Positions 52,275 to 63,300 of a DNA stretch of 64,000 nt are shown here, piece by piece. Under the pieces are notes generated by a model. It was not told the origin of the DNA, ran no database searches, and saw only the letters and a list, made by a program, of their open reading frames with translations. Source of the DNA: Dasypus novemcinctus (lineage: Eukaryota; Chordata; Mammalia; Cingulata; Dasypodidae); the NCBI RefSeq assembly GCF_030445035.2, contig NC_080680.1, forward strand, positions 97,159,157-97,223,156, read 5' to 3'. The number at the start of each line of letters is the position of its first letter. The stretch's first letter is position 1. Both the position numbers and the translations under genes were made by a program.

Positions 52275-53610
52275 AACACCCTAATAAATATCTGTAAAGG
52301 GAATTTGCAGAAGAGAACATTGAAATGGTCAGTAAACATATGAAAAGATGTTTAATCTCACTAGTAGTCAGAATAATGCAAACTAAAATCACAATGAGAT
52401 ACCATTTCATTAGTTCAGAAAAAAATTCAAAGGCTGATAATATCAAGTATGGACTCAGATGTGGGGGGAACGAATGTTCTCCTACCCTGCTGGTAGAAGT
52501 AGAAGTTGGTTCATTGATACATTATATTTGGAGGGCAATTTGTAGCACCTATCGTAACATAAGGTGTGTGTTATATTCCACACCTGTAGAAATTTATATC
52601 CTACAGAAGTACTGACTCAAGTATGTTAAGATGTGTATGAGGATGTTCAATGCAGCATTGTTGCTAAAAATGAAAAAAGAGAGCAACAACCTACAAGCAG
52701 TTTGGGATTGGAAGCATCAGTAGCAGAATAGTTGAATATGTTTCACTAGAGCCAGACAGTGCAAGTCTTAGTAGCCATCAACAAGAATGAAATCATTCTA
52801 TAATAACATGGAAAGATTCCTATGAGATATGGTGTTTTGTCCTAGATTTCTACAAATATGGAACCTAAGGCAAAAGCTTATATGTTAACAATTTATGGGG
52901 AGAAAAATTCCAGGAAGTAGGAGTGAGAGAAAAGGGAGACTGAGGGGAGGAGGGAAAGCAAATCTATAGGAATATCTTACTGAGCTGGACACTCCTTTGT
53001 GGCAAGCTGCATGCTCAGGCTCATAGGAAGCCTTCAGAGAGGCCACACGATGTTACACTTTCTCTGAACAGTTGATACGAAAGGAAGGAGAATGTACTGC
53101 TGGCTCTCCTCTCTCACTGATGAACAATCACCCCCAACGGACATTGACTCCCTCCGCACATATGTGTTATGCTTGTAGTGGATCCCGTGACATCTCCGAC
53201 CTCAGTGGCAGCAGGGAAGCCTGGAGGAGGGAGATTGAAAGGGATGTTGTACCCTTGTGAGGAAGGTGTTGTTGGGTTGTGCCTACAAGCAACACCGTGG
53301 ATGGGAAGCAGCTGCTACAATAAGCCCCTAGGCCTGAAGAGGAACAATAACCCAGCTCCACAACATGGCGGCAGCACAAGCCATTGCCAGGGCCGCTCCG
53401 GCCAGACAGAAGAGCAAGTGCATGGGTGTGGGTGACATGCAAGCTGAATCCAGTACATAGGGCTAAGTGAAAAAAGCAGGCCATAGACTCGTGGGACCAG
53501 GGTGATCCTTTTGATATATATATAAAGAATAGAAAAAGGTATGTTTTGGATTTTTTAAATAATAGCATGCATTACTTATTATAAAGAATTATTACTTAAT
53601 AAAACAGGTA
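52275..53610 (+). mobile_element. Old sense L1 3' end split by an LTR
   Basis: The left part is 52275-52832 (AAAAGATGTTTAATCTCACTAG and CACAATGAGATACCATTTCA are typical). The right part is 53463-53610 (CTAAGTGAAAAAAGCAGG). The two are collinear with one L1 3' end once 52833-53462 is removed. Confidence 0.7.
52833..53457 (-). mobile_element. Probable ERVL-type solo LTR inside an L1 fragment
   Basis: The segment begins TGTT and ends TACA on plus, so it has TG...CA ends. It is bordered by TATGG (52828-52832) and TAGGG (53458-53462), a 5-bp target duplication with one mismatch. The flanking sequence is one continuous old sense L1 end. On minus, the last 90 bp read CCTGGAATTTTTCTCCCC ... TTGCCTTAGGTTCC ... 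GGACAAAACA, a layout I know from 3' ends of MaLR/ERVL LTRs. No internal genes are present. The subfamily is not assigned. Confidence 0.55.
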
Positions 53611-54429
53611 GATGGAAAGTGGTGGCTGAGGGGAAATGTTAGGAAGCCTCAGAGTGGATCAGGACAAGACTATAAAGCCCATGAGGCCATCCTGGCTGAT
53701 GTGTGTCATACATGTGCCCAGAACAACTCCAGGGTGTCAGTTTCCAATCCCATTCTAGTCTTGCCAAAGATATCAGGACATAGGACAAAAAGTATACACT
53801 TTGGAGTCAGATGGTAGAGTGGTCCCTATTCCAAGAGGGACTTGGGATTTGTCCCTCTTCCTCCCTGAGCGGCAGTGTCCTCATCTGCTATGTGGGATCA
53901 CACTCCCCAAGGATACTCAGGGGACTGTGAGGACTGAGTGAGTGAAAGTCCCCGGGTGAGCCCAGCACACAGGAGATGCTCCATGGGGACTGAACTTTCC
54001 CTTTAGGGACCAGGGGGTTCCTGTACTTAATGTTACTTCACAACTGCAGGACCTTCTTGGACATTTTGGAAGAGCCAGCACCAAACAGCACCAAAAAATC
54101 TCAAGAAGTTTATCCTGAAGGCTTCTCAGCAGGTAGAAAGCAGGAATGTGAAAAGCTGGCTTGAGACCTTTGCTGACAACATGGCAAAGTACTCGAGCTG
54201 AATCTGGGTTCTGTGTATGGTGGGGCCGCTGGTCACATCTGCAAAATCAACAATTAAGGGACAGACACCAGCAGGCCCCCTTGCCCTTCCTTTGCCAGGG
54301 AGGCAAGCTTAAATTATGTTGTGGCTCAAGAGAGTTTAGCAGTTTGGGATTGGAAGCATGTTCTTATTTCCAGTTGCAGGAAGAGGGAAGTGTCAGAAGG
54401 AGAAGTAGGGATGACCTTTCTTAGAACAT

Positions 54430-54690
54430 ACTTCCAAGTCTTGGTATTGGCTGTTCCTTTTAACCCCTTCAATCTGCTTATCCTTCAATACCCAGCTCAA
54501 ATGTCACCTCCTCTGAGAAGCCTCTTATAGGCAAATCTGGAGATTCCCTTTAACGTACTCCCATTGAGTGCTGGGTTCCCCTGTATGCCAAACTATACCT
54601 TTTTACTGATCTATCTCCCTTTCTTTATTTGAGCTTCTCAAAGGCAGGGACTGTGGGTATTTTATATCTGGCAGAAGCAGAATTAGAATC
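54430..54690 (+). mobile_element. L2 fragment
   Basis: CCTTCAATACCCAGCTCAAATGTCACCTCC (54481-54510) and GAGCTTCTCAAAGGCAGGGACTGT (54631-54654) are conserved L2 blocks. Confidence 0.7.
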
Positions 54691-55729
54691 CAGACCTGAT
54701 TGGCTCCAGAACCTAGAATCATTGCCCTTCTCCACACTGAATTGTCAATTTGTAGTTGGTGAATTAGACGGCAGGACATGAAGGTATGAAGAGGGATAGG
54801 AAAGAAAATGGGTAGTGTTTCTCAAGTATCGCAGAGGAGCCAACCATCTCTTTAGACTCCAGACAGAACAGCCAATTGGAAGATGTGTGCCAGGTAAGCT
54901 TAGAGGTGTCTGACTTGAGTAAATCACTTCTCTGAGGTTCGATTTCTTTCTCTGGGAAATGAGGATAACAGCAATGCTCCCCTTCCAAGGAGGTTTTATT
55001 GATTCAGTAATAAGATGATTGTACTTAGCTTGGTACCAAGTAGGTATACAATAAATATGACTCCCTCTGGTTGACAGGTGAGCCCAGCAGTGGGGTTATG
55101 AGACCAGATGGACAGGCAGCTGGAGCCAAGGTTTTCTAGGGAGGTGGGAGGAGGGCTGATGGAACACAATGCCCCGTGTTCTCTGTGAGTCAGGTTTGGG
55201 CCAAATGGTGACAATGGCACTAATGAAAAAACCAAGTTCCTTGACAGAAGCACCCACCCAGCTCCCAAGCCTGGAGACAGTTGGAACCAATTGTGTAGTT
55301 CTCCTTTTTGGGGGAGGATTCCAGTCTGGTTGTGAACTGGGGAGGCAGACACCCTCTCATGGGGGTCTGGGCCCCACTTCTTTGGTAAGCCCAGTGCCAG
55401 GAGTCAAGCAGAGGTCTGGACTAACTCAAAGAGCATCAGAATTGGGAGGCCCTTAGAGACCAACAAATTTCCTTTACTTCGGGGGGTGAGGGTGGGGGTG
55501 GGAAACTGAGGCCCAAAGAAGGGAAGGGCTCAGATAGTAATGAAATTAGGGCTGAGTCTAGACCTGACTTCCCCACCCTGGATTACCCAGAGGGTTGCAA
55601 CTAGATATTAAAAACTCGAGCAGAGTGGATGTGTGGACAATAGAGAGGAAGGGCTTCTAGGCAGGGAAAACAATGAGCAAAGATATGAAAGTGGGACTGG
55701 GAAGGCCCAGTGTGGAAAGAGCATAATAA

Positions 55730-55915
55730 TGGCTCCTCTTTGCCAGGCACTGTGCCAAGTGTTTTACATTTACTCATCACAAGAATGCCTTGAAACAGGC
55801 ATTTTTGTTACTCCCATTTTACTGATGAAGAAACTGAAGTTTAAAAAGGATATGTCATTATCCCAGCTCACATGGCTAGTAAGAGGCAGAATTGGGATTT
55901 AAGTCTAATTTTGTC
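55730..55915 (-). repeat. MIR
   Basis: TTTGCCAGGCACTGTGCCAAGTG, CCCATTTTACTGATGAAGAAACTGAAG and CTAGTAAGAGGCAGAATTGGGATT. Confidence 0.8.
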
Positions 55916-56599
55916 TGACTCTGAAACATAACCAGTCTTAACACACTGTGAAGTGTTAGATACTATCACTGCTGCTGCTGCTATAATTAATATTATTTTT
56001 ACCTCCTTTGATCAACATGCCAGCTCTGGTAGGTAAGGCTTGTCCCCCTAGTTTGAGCTCGGTTGCTGAGACCCAGAGAGGTTAGGTGGCTTGCCCACAG
56101 AAACCCAGATAGCTGGTGGCAGAGTGAAGCATCGGACTCAAAGAGATAAGCACATTGGACAGCTTGGCCAGGTCTCAGGAGGTGGGGAGGGATGGGGCAG
56201 GACAAGGCACAGGGCAGCAGCCCCTTCCTGGCTTCCTGACAGTGCTATTGTTTGAAGCCGGTTCTTGGACATCCAGGAAATGGGCGACATCACTCCCAAC
56301 AAAGGAGAGGAAGCTGCTTGAATGTTTCAGCTCCACCTCAGGTTCTCGCCCTGGGGCTGGAGATGGGACCCTGGCCAAGGCTGCCTGACCCCTCAGCTCA
56401 GGAGGCTGCCCACCCCCACCCCTGTGTCTGGTCTGCTCCCCCTCTTCTCTGCCAGTCCAAATCATAACCCTTCAAGCTCTGGCCTGCAGACCTGCCAGCT
56501 CTAGGAAGCTTACCCAGAGCTCCACGAATCCCCCTTTTCCTAAGAGGCAGCAGCCCCTAGAGTCTTGTTGCATGGAACTCCTCTTCCACCCTGCCCTGT

Positions 56600-56785
56600 G
56601 GTGGGATGGGAGACTGACCATTCATTCTGGGTTTCAGGCCTGGCTTTGTCCCTTACTTACTGCAGGTCACTTCCCCTCAAAGGGCCTCAGTTTCCTCATC
56701 TGTATGGAGGCAGAATTGGTCAGATGGGGTTGGCCGAGGTGATCTCAAAGGGCTCATTTGCACTCTGGTACCCTGAGATTCTGAG
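56600..56785 (+). repeat. MIR
   Basis: GGGCCTCAGTTTCCTCATCTGTATGG at 56681, with the flanking 5' portion GCCTGGCTTTGTCCCTTAC. Confidence 0.7.
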
Positions 56786-56929
56786 TCCAAGCAACTTTCC
56801 TGACTGAATGAGCGGAATGGGGGACCATGGGCAGCACCTGGGGTCCCAGAAAGAGGAGGAGGAGTCCTGGGTAGAGAGCTGTCACTGGGACAAGTCTAGC
56901 AGGGAGAGCAGAAAGCAAGGATGCTCTTC

Positions 56930-57140
56930 CTACTGGGCTCTGGAATCAGATAGTCCTGGGTTCAAATTCCAGCCCTGCCACTTACTATTTCTATGACCAT
57001 GAGCAAGTCCCTCTGCCTCTCTGAGCCTCCCTTTCCTCACCCATGAAATGCAGGGAGTAAGACCCTACTGTGTAGACTGTTGCGGAGATTAAATTAAGCC
57101 ATAGGGATAAAAAGGGCATGAGGCACGTGGTGAGCATGTG
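56930..57140 (+). repeat. MIR
   Basis: TCCTGGGTTCAAATTCCAGCCCTGCCACTTACTA (56954) and CCTCCCTTTCCTCACCCATGAAATG (57026): a well-kept 5' half. Confidence 0.82.
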
Positions 57141-58829
57141 CTGCCTTTCCCTCTCTTCAGAGACTTTTATGGCAGTAATTTTTGGAGTTAGAAGGAGAAA
57201 CAGACCATGGCAGCATCATAATTAAGAAACTCAAGGCTCTGATGAAGCTGGAAGAACAAAGACACTCTTCCATTTCCTGCCTCTTCAAGAGCGTGTGTGA
57301 AGCCAGGCCCATCAGTTGGTGGGAGAGGTCCGTGCCGTGGCGCTTGACAAACTCACAGGTCACTGTTGCCCAAGGTCACGAAGACCCATAAGGTTGTCTT
57401 GAAATAGAAGAGAAACCATAACCTGTGTGAACAGGATGCACCCTTGGGTGTCAACTGGCTCATTTTCTAATCTATAGCATCCAAGTGAGGCCCAGAGATA
57501 GGGCTCTTTCACTGAGGTTCCCTCCCCCAGACTCTTGTCAGGAGTGGAGGGAAGCTGGGCTACCTAGCTGTGCTGGGCGGAGAAAGGACTGTCCCAAGCC
57601 CCATCCTTAGGGCACCCATCCTTAGGACACCCCTCTCTTAGGGCACCCCAGCACTCCAGCCAGGACTGGCTACCAGCAGAACTGGGGAGACCGTGGTATA
57701 GCTTTTGACCTTGGCGCTTCGTTTTTTTTTTTTTCTTGGCACTTCTTTGCACCTCTCTGACTTCAGTCTCCTCTTCTATCAAATGGATGCAAAAATCCAC
57801 CGCAGGGGGCTGCTGTGAACTGAGCGATGAGAGAGTGCCTGGAAATCCTGTGAAGGCAGGGGGCTGTTTTAAACATTCAATTTCACGGTTACCTAAGAGT
57901 GCGGCCACATTGCCCCGGACCCCTCAGCGACCCTGCATCTCACAGATGAGGAAATGCAGGTGCAGAGAGGAAGGAATCGGCTCAAGCCCACACAGTCTTT
58001 GTGGGTTGTTTGGGACCAGGACTCTGGTTCCTGCCTCCAGTCTAGGGGAGCCCTCTCCCACTGTCCCAGCTTAGCAGCTGGCTGTGCTAGAGGTGGGGAG
58101 AGGAAGAGAAGAGGGGGGAGGTTTAGGGGCCTTCTCCAATCCCCCAGCCCTCCAGCTTCCCATCATAGGGAACAGATCTCCAGGAAGCCCAGCGGGGGGC
58201 CGGGTCCCAGCGCTGATTACAGGAGATGGCACTGGGGCCTGGCGGTTGCCATGGCGATTTCCTGAATCGCAGCTCCTGTTCCTGCTGAGGCTTTGGGAAG
58301 TCGAGACATACCTGGGCACCCCCTGCTCTCAGCTGGGCCTCTCGGAGGGGGAGGACACATGGGAATGCAAGCATGCCTGCTCACATAGGATCAGCATGCA
58401 GTATGCGAGATGGGACAGAAGGCGTGTAAACTGGGCATACATGCAGGCCTGGGATGCGGTGATCCACACGTGGCTGCTGGGTATAAACTGAGTCTCTAAG
58501 GATGAGAACAAGCTGGTGGAACCGAGGCATCAGGGAAGGATGTTCTTGGCTGAGGTGCTAGAGAGCATGCCAGGGAGTAGCCGGGCAAGGGATGAAGTTG
58601 GCAGGGCTGGCAGGAGCCAGACCACGTGGGACCTTGCATACCAGGCTTGGACCTTCACTTGGAAGCACTGGGGAGCACAGAAGACTTTGAAGCAGGAAAG
58701 TAGCATTGCTGGATCTGTGAAACCTCTAGAAACCCACAGAGGATGGGCCAAGGGGCAAGACTGAAGGTAGGGAGACCAGTGAGGTTAACCCTCCTTCCCT
58801 GACTCTACTTTTTTTCCATTAGCATTTAC

Positions 58830-59015
58830 ACCTTCTAACATAGGAACTTTACTTATTACTAATGTTTTTTGATAATTACTCATCTTCCCCACTAGGATGT
58901 CAGCTCACAAGAGCAGAGGATTGTCTGCCTTGTTCATGGTTGTATCTCAAGCACCAAGAAGAGTGCCTGGCATAGAAAAGCTAAATAAATATTTGCCAGA
59001 TGAATGGACGAATGA
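58830..59015 (+). mobile_element. L2 3' terminal fragment
   Basis: ACTAGGATGTCAGCTCACAAGAGCAG, AGCACCAAGAAGAGTGCCTGGCATAG and AAATAAATATTTGCCAGATGAATG mark the L2 end. Confidence 0.65.
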
Positions 59016-59599
59016 ATGTCCTGGACCAGGGAAGTGACAGAAGGAATGGAGAGAAATGTAAAGACTGGAAAGAGATGTAAAAGGTACAATGATTGGTTGG
59101 ATGTAAGGTTGAGAAGGTCCGATGGTAGACATAAGCCACCAAGGGCTTCTGAGCTGGGAGTGTATGGACCTGCACAGGTGTTATTCTAGCTCAGGTATGG
59201 GGCAGTTGGATGAGTCAAGGTGGGGTCCAGGGGTCTAGGGACTGGCAGAACTAGAGGGCTGGATGAAGGAAACTGAGGTAGATACCACATGCTGTGGACT
59301 GGGCAACTGAGGTCGTTGGGAGGAGGGGCGTTGGTGTCATTGTAACTGAATGCTCAGTCTTCCCCCAACCCCTCTGGGATTGGGGGCTGTACCATCTTCT
59401 AGACCACTACTTCCAGTAGAGATAGAACACAGGCCACAAATGTGAGCCACATATGTCATTTTATTTTATTTTATTAAAATTTTTCACATATGTAATTTTA
59501 AATTTTCTAGTAAAACATTAAAAACGTAAAGGTAGGTGAAGTTAGTTTTACTCATATATAATCATAATAACCATGTACAATATATAAATGTATATACAT

Positions 59600-59797
59600 T
59601 TAGGAAGTACTGGGGGTTGAACCCAGGACCTCCCACAAGGGCAGCAGGCACTCAACCACTGAGCTACATCTGCCTCACAATGAGAGTTGGTTTTTTCATT
59701 TGTTTTGTTTGGTTTTTAGGAGGTATGGGGGATTGAACCCAGGACCTCATACATGAGAAGCAGGCACTCAACCACTCGAGCTACAGCTGCTCCCCAA
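59600..59797 (-). mobile_element. Dimeric tRNA-derived SINE (DAS dimer-like)
   Basis: Two units at 59602-59678 and 59718-59797. On minus, each reads GTAGCTC(A/G)(A/G)GTGGTTGAGTG (A-box-like) and GGTTCAA (B-box-like), which is tRNA-Ala-like. The linker is TTTGTTTTG. No clear target duplication was found. Confidence 0.75.
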
Positions 59798-60168
59798 TCA
59801 TACATATTTTATTTAACCCAATATATCCATAGTAGGATTGATTTAACAGTTATTAATATAAAAATTATCCATGAGATACTTTACATTTTTTTTACAAAGT
59901 CTTCAGAATCCAGTGTATACCTCACGTTCACAGCACACCTCAATTTGCACTTGCTGCATGCCAAGTGCTCAATAGCCACATGTGGCCACTGGTTACCATA
60001 TCGGAGAGTGCAGTCCTCAGCTCTGGAGCCCACCCACCAATAATGAGGTACTGGCTGAGGCTGAGCCCCCAGAGGTGCCTCAGTGATACCAGCTGATTGG
60101 GGCCAGGGTGGGGGAGAAGGAGCAGCTTCCCTGCTGCTTTTGAGTCTGCCTTCTTTTGGTTCAGCCTT

Positions 60169-60188
60169 TCTCACTCACTCACTCACTC
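60169..60188. repeat. (CTCA)n tract
   Basis: About five tandem TCAC units. Confidence 0.85.
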
Positions 60189-61059
60189 GACAGACTTTTA
60201 TTGAACACTTAGTATGTGTGGGAATATGCCCATATCATAGATGAGGAACTGATGCTTAGGGAAGCTGAATGCCTTTCTGCAGGTCGCACAGCTAGTACTC
60301 ACCTGAGCTCTTCCCCAGCCCCATGTTGTTACTCAGTTAGGCTAACCTAAATATACGTCCCAGGAGAGAGGCAGTTGGGAAACAGGTGGGATGTCTAGAG
60401 GAACTTCCTCAAGGAAATCCATGCCTCTAGGCTTCTACACTCCTTGGGGACCTGGTTCCCCTCCCCCCACCCCCCCAAACCACTTGAGCTTTGGCACTCA
60501 GGGCCTTGAAACCACTGTTTCCTGATGAACCTACATTTAGGCCGTCTTCCTGGGGTGCACTCAGTCTAGCAAGCCTACGGAAGGGGCCAGTGACTGGTCA
60601 CCACTCTGACCTGGCAGTGTCAGAGGCTGGACTAGGACCCAGACTGGGTGTCTCTAGGCTGAAGGCTCAGCTCCCGCCAAGGCAGCAGAGAGAATGGGAA
60701 TAGGGATGGGAGACGCACTGTTCTCAGTGCTTTAAGGCTTGGGTTCAAGTCCTGACTCCTTTTTGTATGTTGGTGATGCTGGGGAAGAGGCTTCAGTCCT
60801 CTAGGCTTTGGTTTCTGCCTCCCTAAAATGGACGACTAGCCTTCCTCCTAGGATAGGGCCACACAATGGACCTGAAAGAACCTTGTCTATGAGTAAGGGC
60901 CACACAGGGCTTAGAAAGGGATCATTTTTTAAGAAAGACAAACTCGTGTGAGTTTTGCTTAGAAATTCCGACTCGGTTGGGTTGCTCATGAGTGAAAGCT
61001 CTGGGACTCATGAGACTGGGGTCTGGGCACAGGGGTTCTCTTCCTTGCATTTTCCTTCA

Positions 61060-61215
61060 TCCTAGCTATTAAGCAACGAGTGCCAAGCAGGATGCTGAGT
61101 GAGTTAAATAGCTCTTCTTTACAAATGAGAAACTGAGGTGCAGAGAAGTTTGGTGACTTGCCTTAGGCCACACAGCAAGGAAGCTGCAGAGCTGTGTTGC
61201 AAACCCTGGCCTCCT
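61060..61215 (-). repeat. MIR
   Basis: TTTACAAATGAGAAACTGAGGTGCAG (61118) and GGCCACACAGCAAGGAAGCTGCAGAGC (61166). Confidence 0.75.
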
Positions 61216-62197
61216 CATCCAAAGCCCTTGCTTCTAGTCTCTGGCCAGCAGCCAGAGATGCGGTTGGGCTGTCCCCAGGGAGCCACTCACAGCAGCTGCT
61301 TCACAGATAGCCTGGGTCCCTCTCCTGCTGGGGTCAGCCCTGCGGCTAGACACACAAGATCAGGCCGCCTGCGGGGCCAGGCGGGGCCGGATTCACAGGT
61401 TGAAGACTGTTCCTCTGGACTTCCGGATTGCGTGCCTTCCCCCGCAGCCCCTTCCGTGGCCACCTCCCTTCCTGGCCCGGTGCTGGGGGCGACCAGCGGG
61501 TGGGGTGGCATCCGGGCTGGGCCGAGAGCTGTGAAGAGGGTGTCTGGGCAGAGACTGATGGCTTGTCAGTTGGCTGCCAGCACATCCTCAAATTCTTTGT
61601 CTCCGCACAGAGTGGGGCTGTGTAGGGGGTGGAGCTGGTGCGCGGCAGAAGAGGGGGGTGGGGGCGGGGGTGACGGCGAATGTGTATGCGTGTGTGTTTG
61701 CAGAAGCCAGGCCCCTGACCCCGGCTTTACCACCAGAGAGACTGGAGTTCAAATCAGAATTCCCGGTTCTGCCTCTCCCTTCCTGGGGGTCCTGGGGCAG
61801 GTCTCTCCCCCTGTCCTGGTCTCTGTTTCCTCCTCAGTGCAATGGGCCTGTCCAGCACTGGCATGCTGTGGTTTTATCTGAAGCTGAGTCCTTGAGGCTT
61901 TCTCCATAGATGGGGCGCGGGGCTGAATCTCAGTCCTGCCCAAGGGAGGTGCGGAGGGGGCCTGCGGTAGGTCCGGGAGGCTGGGGATGTAAGCGCCCAC
62001 CTGCAGGCTGCCAGGGGGCAAAAGTTGCTCCTCTCCCCTGCCTGGGCACGCTGGAAGACTGTGCTGGGGAGCTGGGGCTGATGGGGATGGGGGTGGCTAG
62101 GGAGGAGGGTGGGGGGACAGAAGCTGTTGTCGGCCCTGAAAAAAATAACCCCTTAGTGCTTGGGACCCACACACAAGATCCTGCCGGGTCACCTGCA

Positions 62198-62198
<1 letters not shown>

Positions 62199-62234
<36 letters not shown>
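62199..62234. repeat. (AC)n microsatellite
   Basis: 18 uninterrupted AC units. The following 300 bp (62340-62470) is also loosely CACA-rich, as if derived from an older tract. Confidence 0.95.
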
Positions 62235-62236
<2 letters not shown>

Positions 62237-63019
62237 CCCTCAAACGCACAGCCCTTTGGTCCTGGTCACCTAGCCACAGCCGCACAGCACACTCAGCTCC
62301 TGGCCTCACCCAGAGCCAAGCACACGATCATGGCCCCACTTGCACAGACAGCACCTGCAGACATACTCGTATATGCACCCACACACCCTTGGCCAAGTGG
62401 CACACATGGACACAATCACACACAGGCACAAAGCCCTTCGCACAGTCACACAAATGACTTGTAAAATCACAGGGACCCTCATAGGTGCCCTCCAGCACAC
62501 GAACTCTCCTGCCAGCAAGCATGCAAATCCAGACACGTCACTTCGGGGGGTGAGCCCAGGGCTGAGGCCAGCTCTTTGGAGAAACACCTTCAATCCTCAA
62601 AGACACACAGCGTCACAGGAGCATGGCCCTCTACGGGCTCCTGATCACTGCCTTTAATAAGAGGAGCTAGATGGGCCGCCTTCCCCCAGCATCCGCCAGC
62701 ATCCCCCTCCCTCGGGCAGCATCAGCATCCAAAGCACTCGTCCATCTTATAGAGAGGCAAACTGAGGCTCGGAAGGAGGAGCAAGTGTTGCCCCAGGACA
62801 GAGGCAGGAGTTGCCAGAAGCAGGATTCTTCCCGAGGCGGTGGAACCCCAAGTTCGTGTCCTTCCTCCCTACTCCTTATCTACTGGACTGGGGTCCTGGA
62901 AACGTGTTCCCATCCCCCTCCACCCCGCACCCAAGCTCCTCCGGGGCACAAAGCCACTTGGCGGCGCTCGAGGGGGCGCGCGTGGGAGCGCGCGCCGCGG
63001 CCCGCGCCTCCGGCCAAGA

Positions 63020-63300
63020 TGTTCCCTCTCGGCGTGATTGACAGGCTCGAGTGCCGAGAAACAAAATTGTTTATGCGCTAATGAATAAGGCCCTGATTGC
63101 AAGATCCTGTTTGGAAAATTATAGTGCGGCGGCGGCGGCGGCGGCCGCGGCGGGCCAATTACAGCCCGCGCTGCATATTCATTTCGTCTCTCCTTTGCAT
63201 CGAGATGAACGGGCGGCCCCGCGCCCTGCAAAGGCAACGCCAAATTTAGTCCCAGGTTCCGTACTCCTCCGCGCCATTGTCTGCTCGGCACCACCTGCCT
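63020..63300. promoter_or_regulatory. Candidate developmental enhancer / conserved non-coding element
   Basis: GC-rich sequence with AT-rich islands, and a cluster of intact transcription-factor-like motifs. TGATTGACAG (63035-63044) is the exact PBX-MEIS composite site. TGTTTATG (63068-63075) is FOX-like. CTAATGA (63078-63084) and CAATTA (63156-63161) are homeodomain cores. TGCATATTCAT (63172-63182) and TTTGCAT (63194-63200) are POU-like. CCATTGT (63274-63280) is SOX-like. CpGs are kept throughout. No repeat similarity was seen. Function is inferred from motif density only; conservation was not tested. Confidence 0.5.
63126..63145. repeat. (CGG)n tract
   Basis: Six to seven CGG triplets followed by GCCGCGGCGGGCC. 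It sits in the middle of the motif-rich candidate enhancer at the right end. Confidence 0.9.

Noticed and set aside
59602..59797. tRNA-Ala-like units with A- and B-box-like motifs
   Set aside because: They are heads of dimeric SINEs (linker and second unit present), with mismatches in the stems; not functional tRNA genes.
61138..61881. 247-codon open frame on plus
   Set aside because: It starts inside a MIR copy and runs through GC-rich sequence. No family resemblance, and low complexity around a CVCVCVCV stretch from a GT-rich tract. Long frames are expected by composition here.
62001..62024. CTCF-like core CCAGGGGGC preceded by CTGCAG
   Set aside because: Only the G-rich core fits; flanking positions deviate from the CTCF consensus, so it was not listed as a site.
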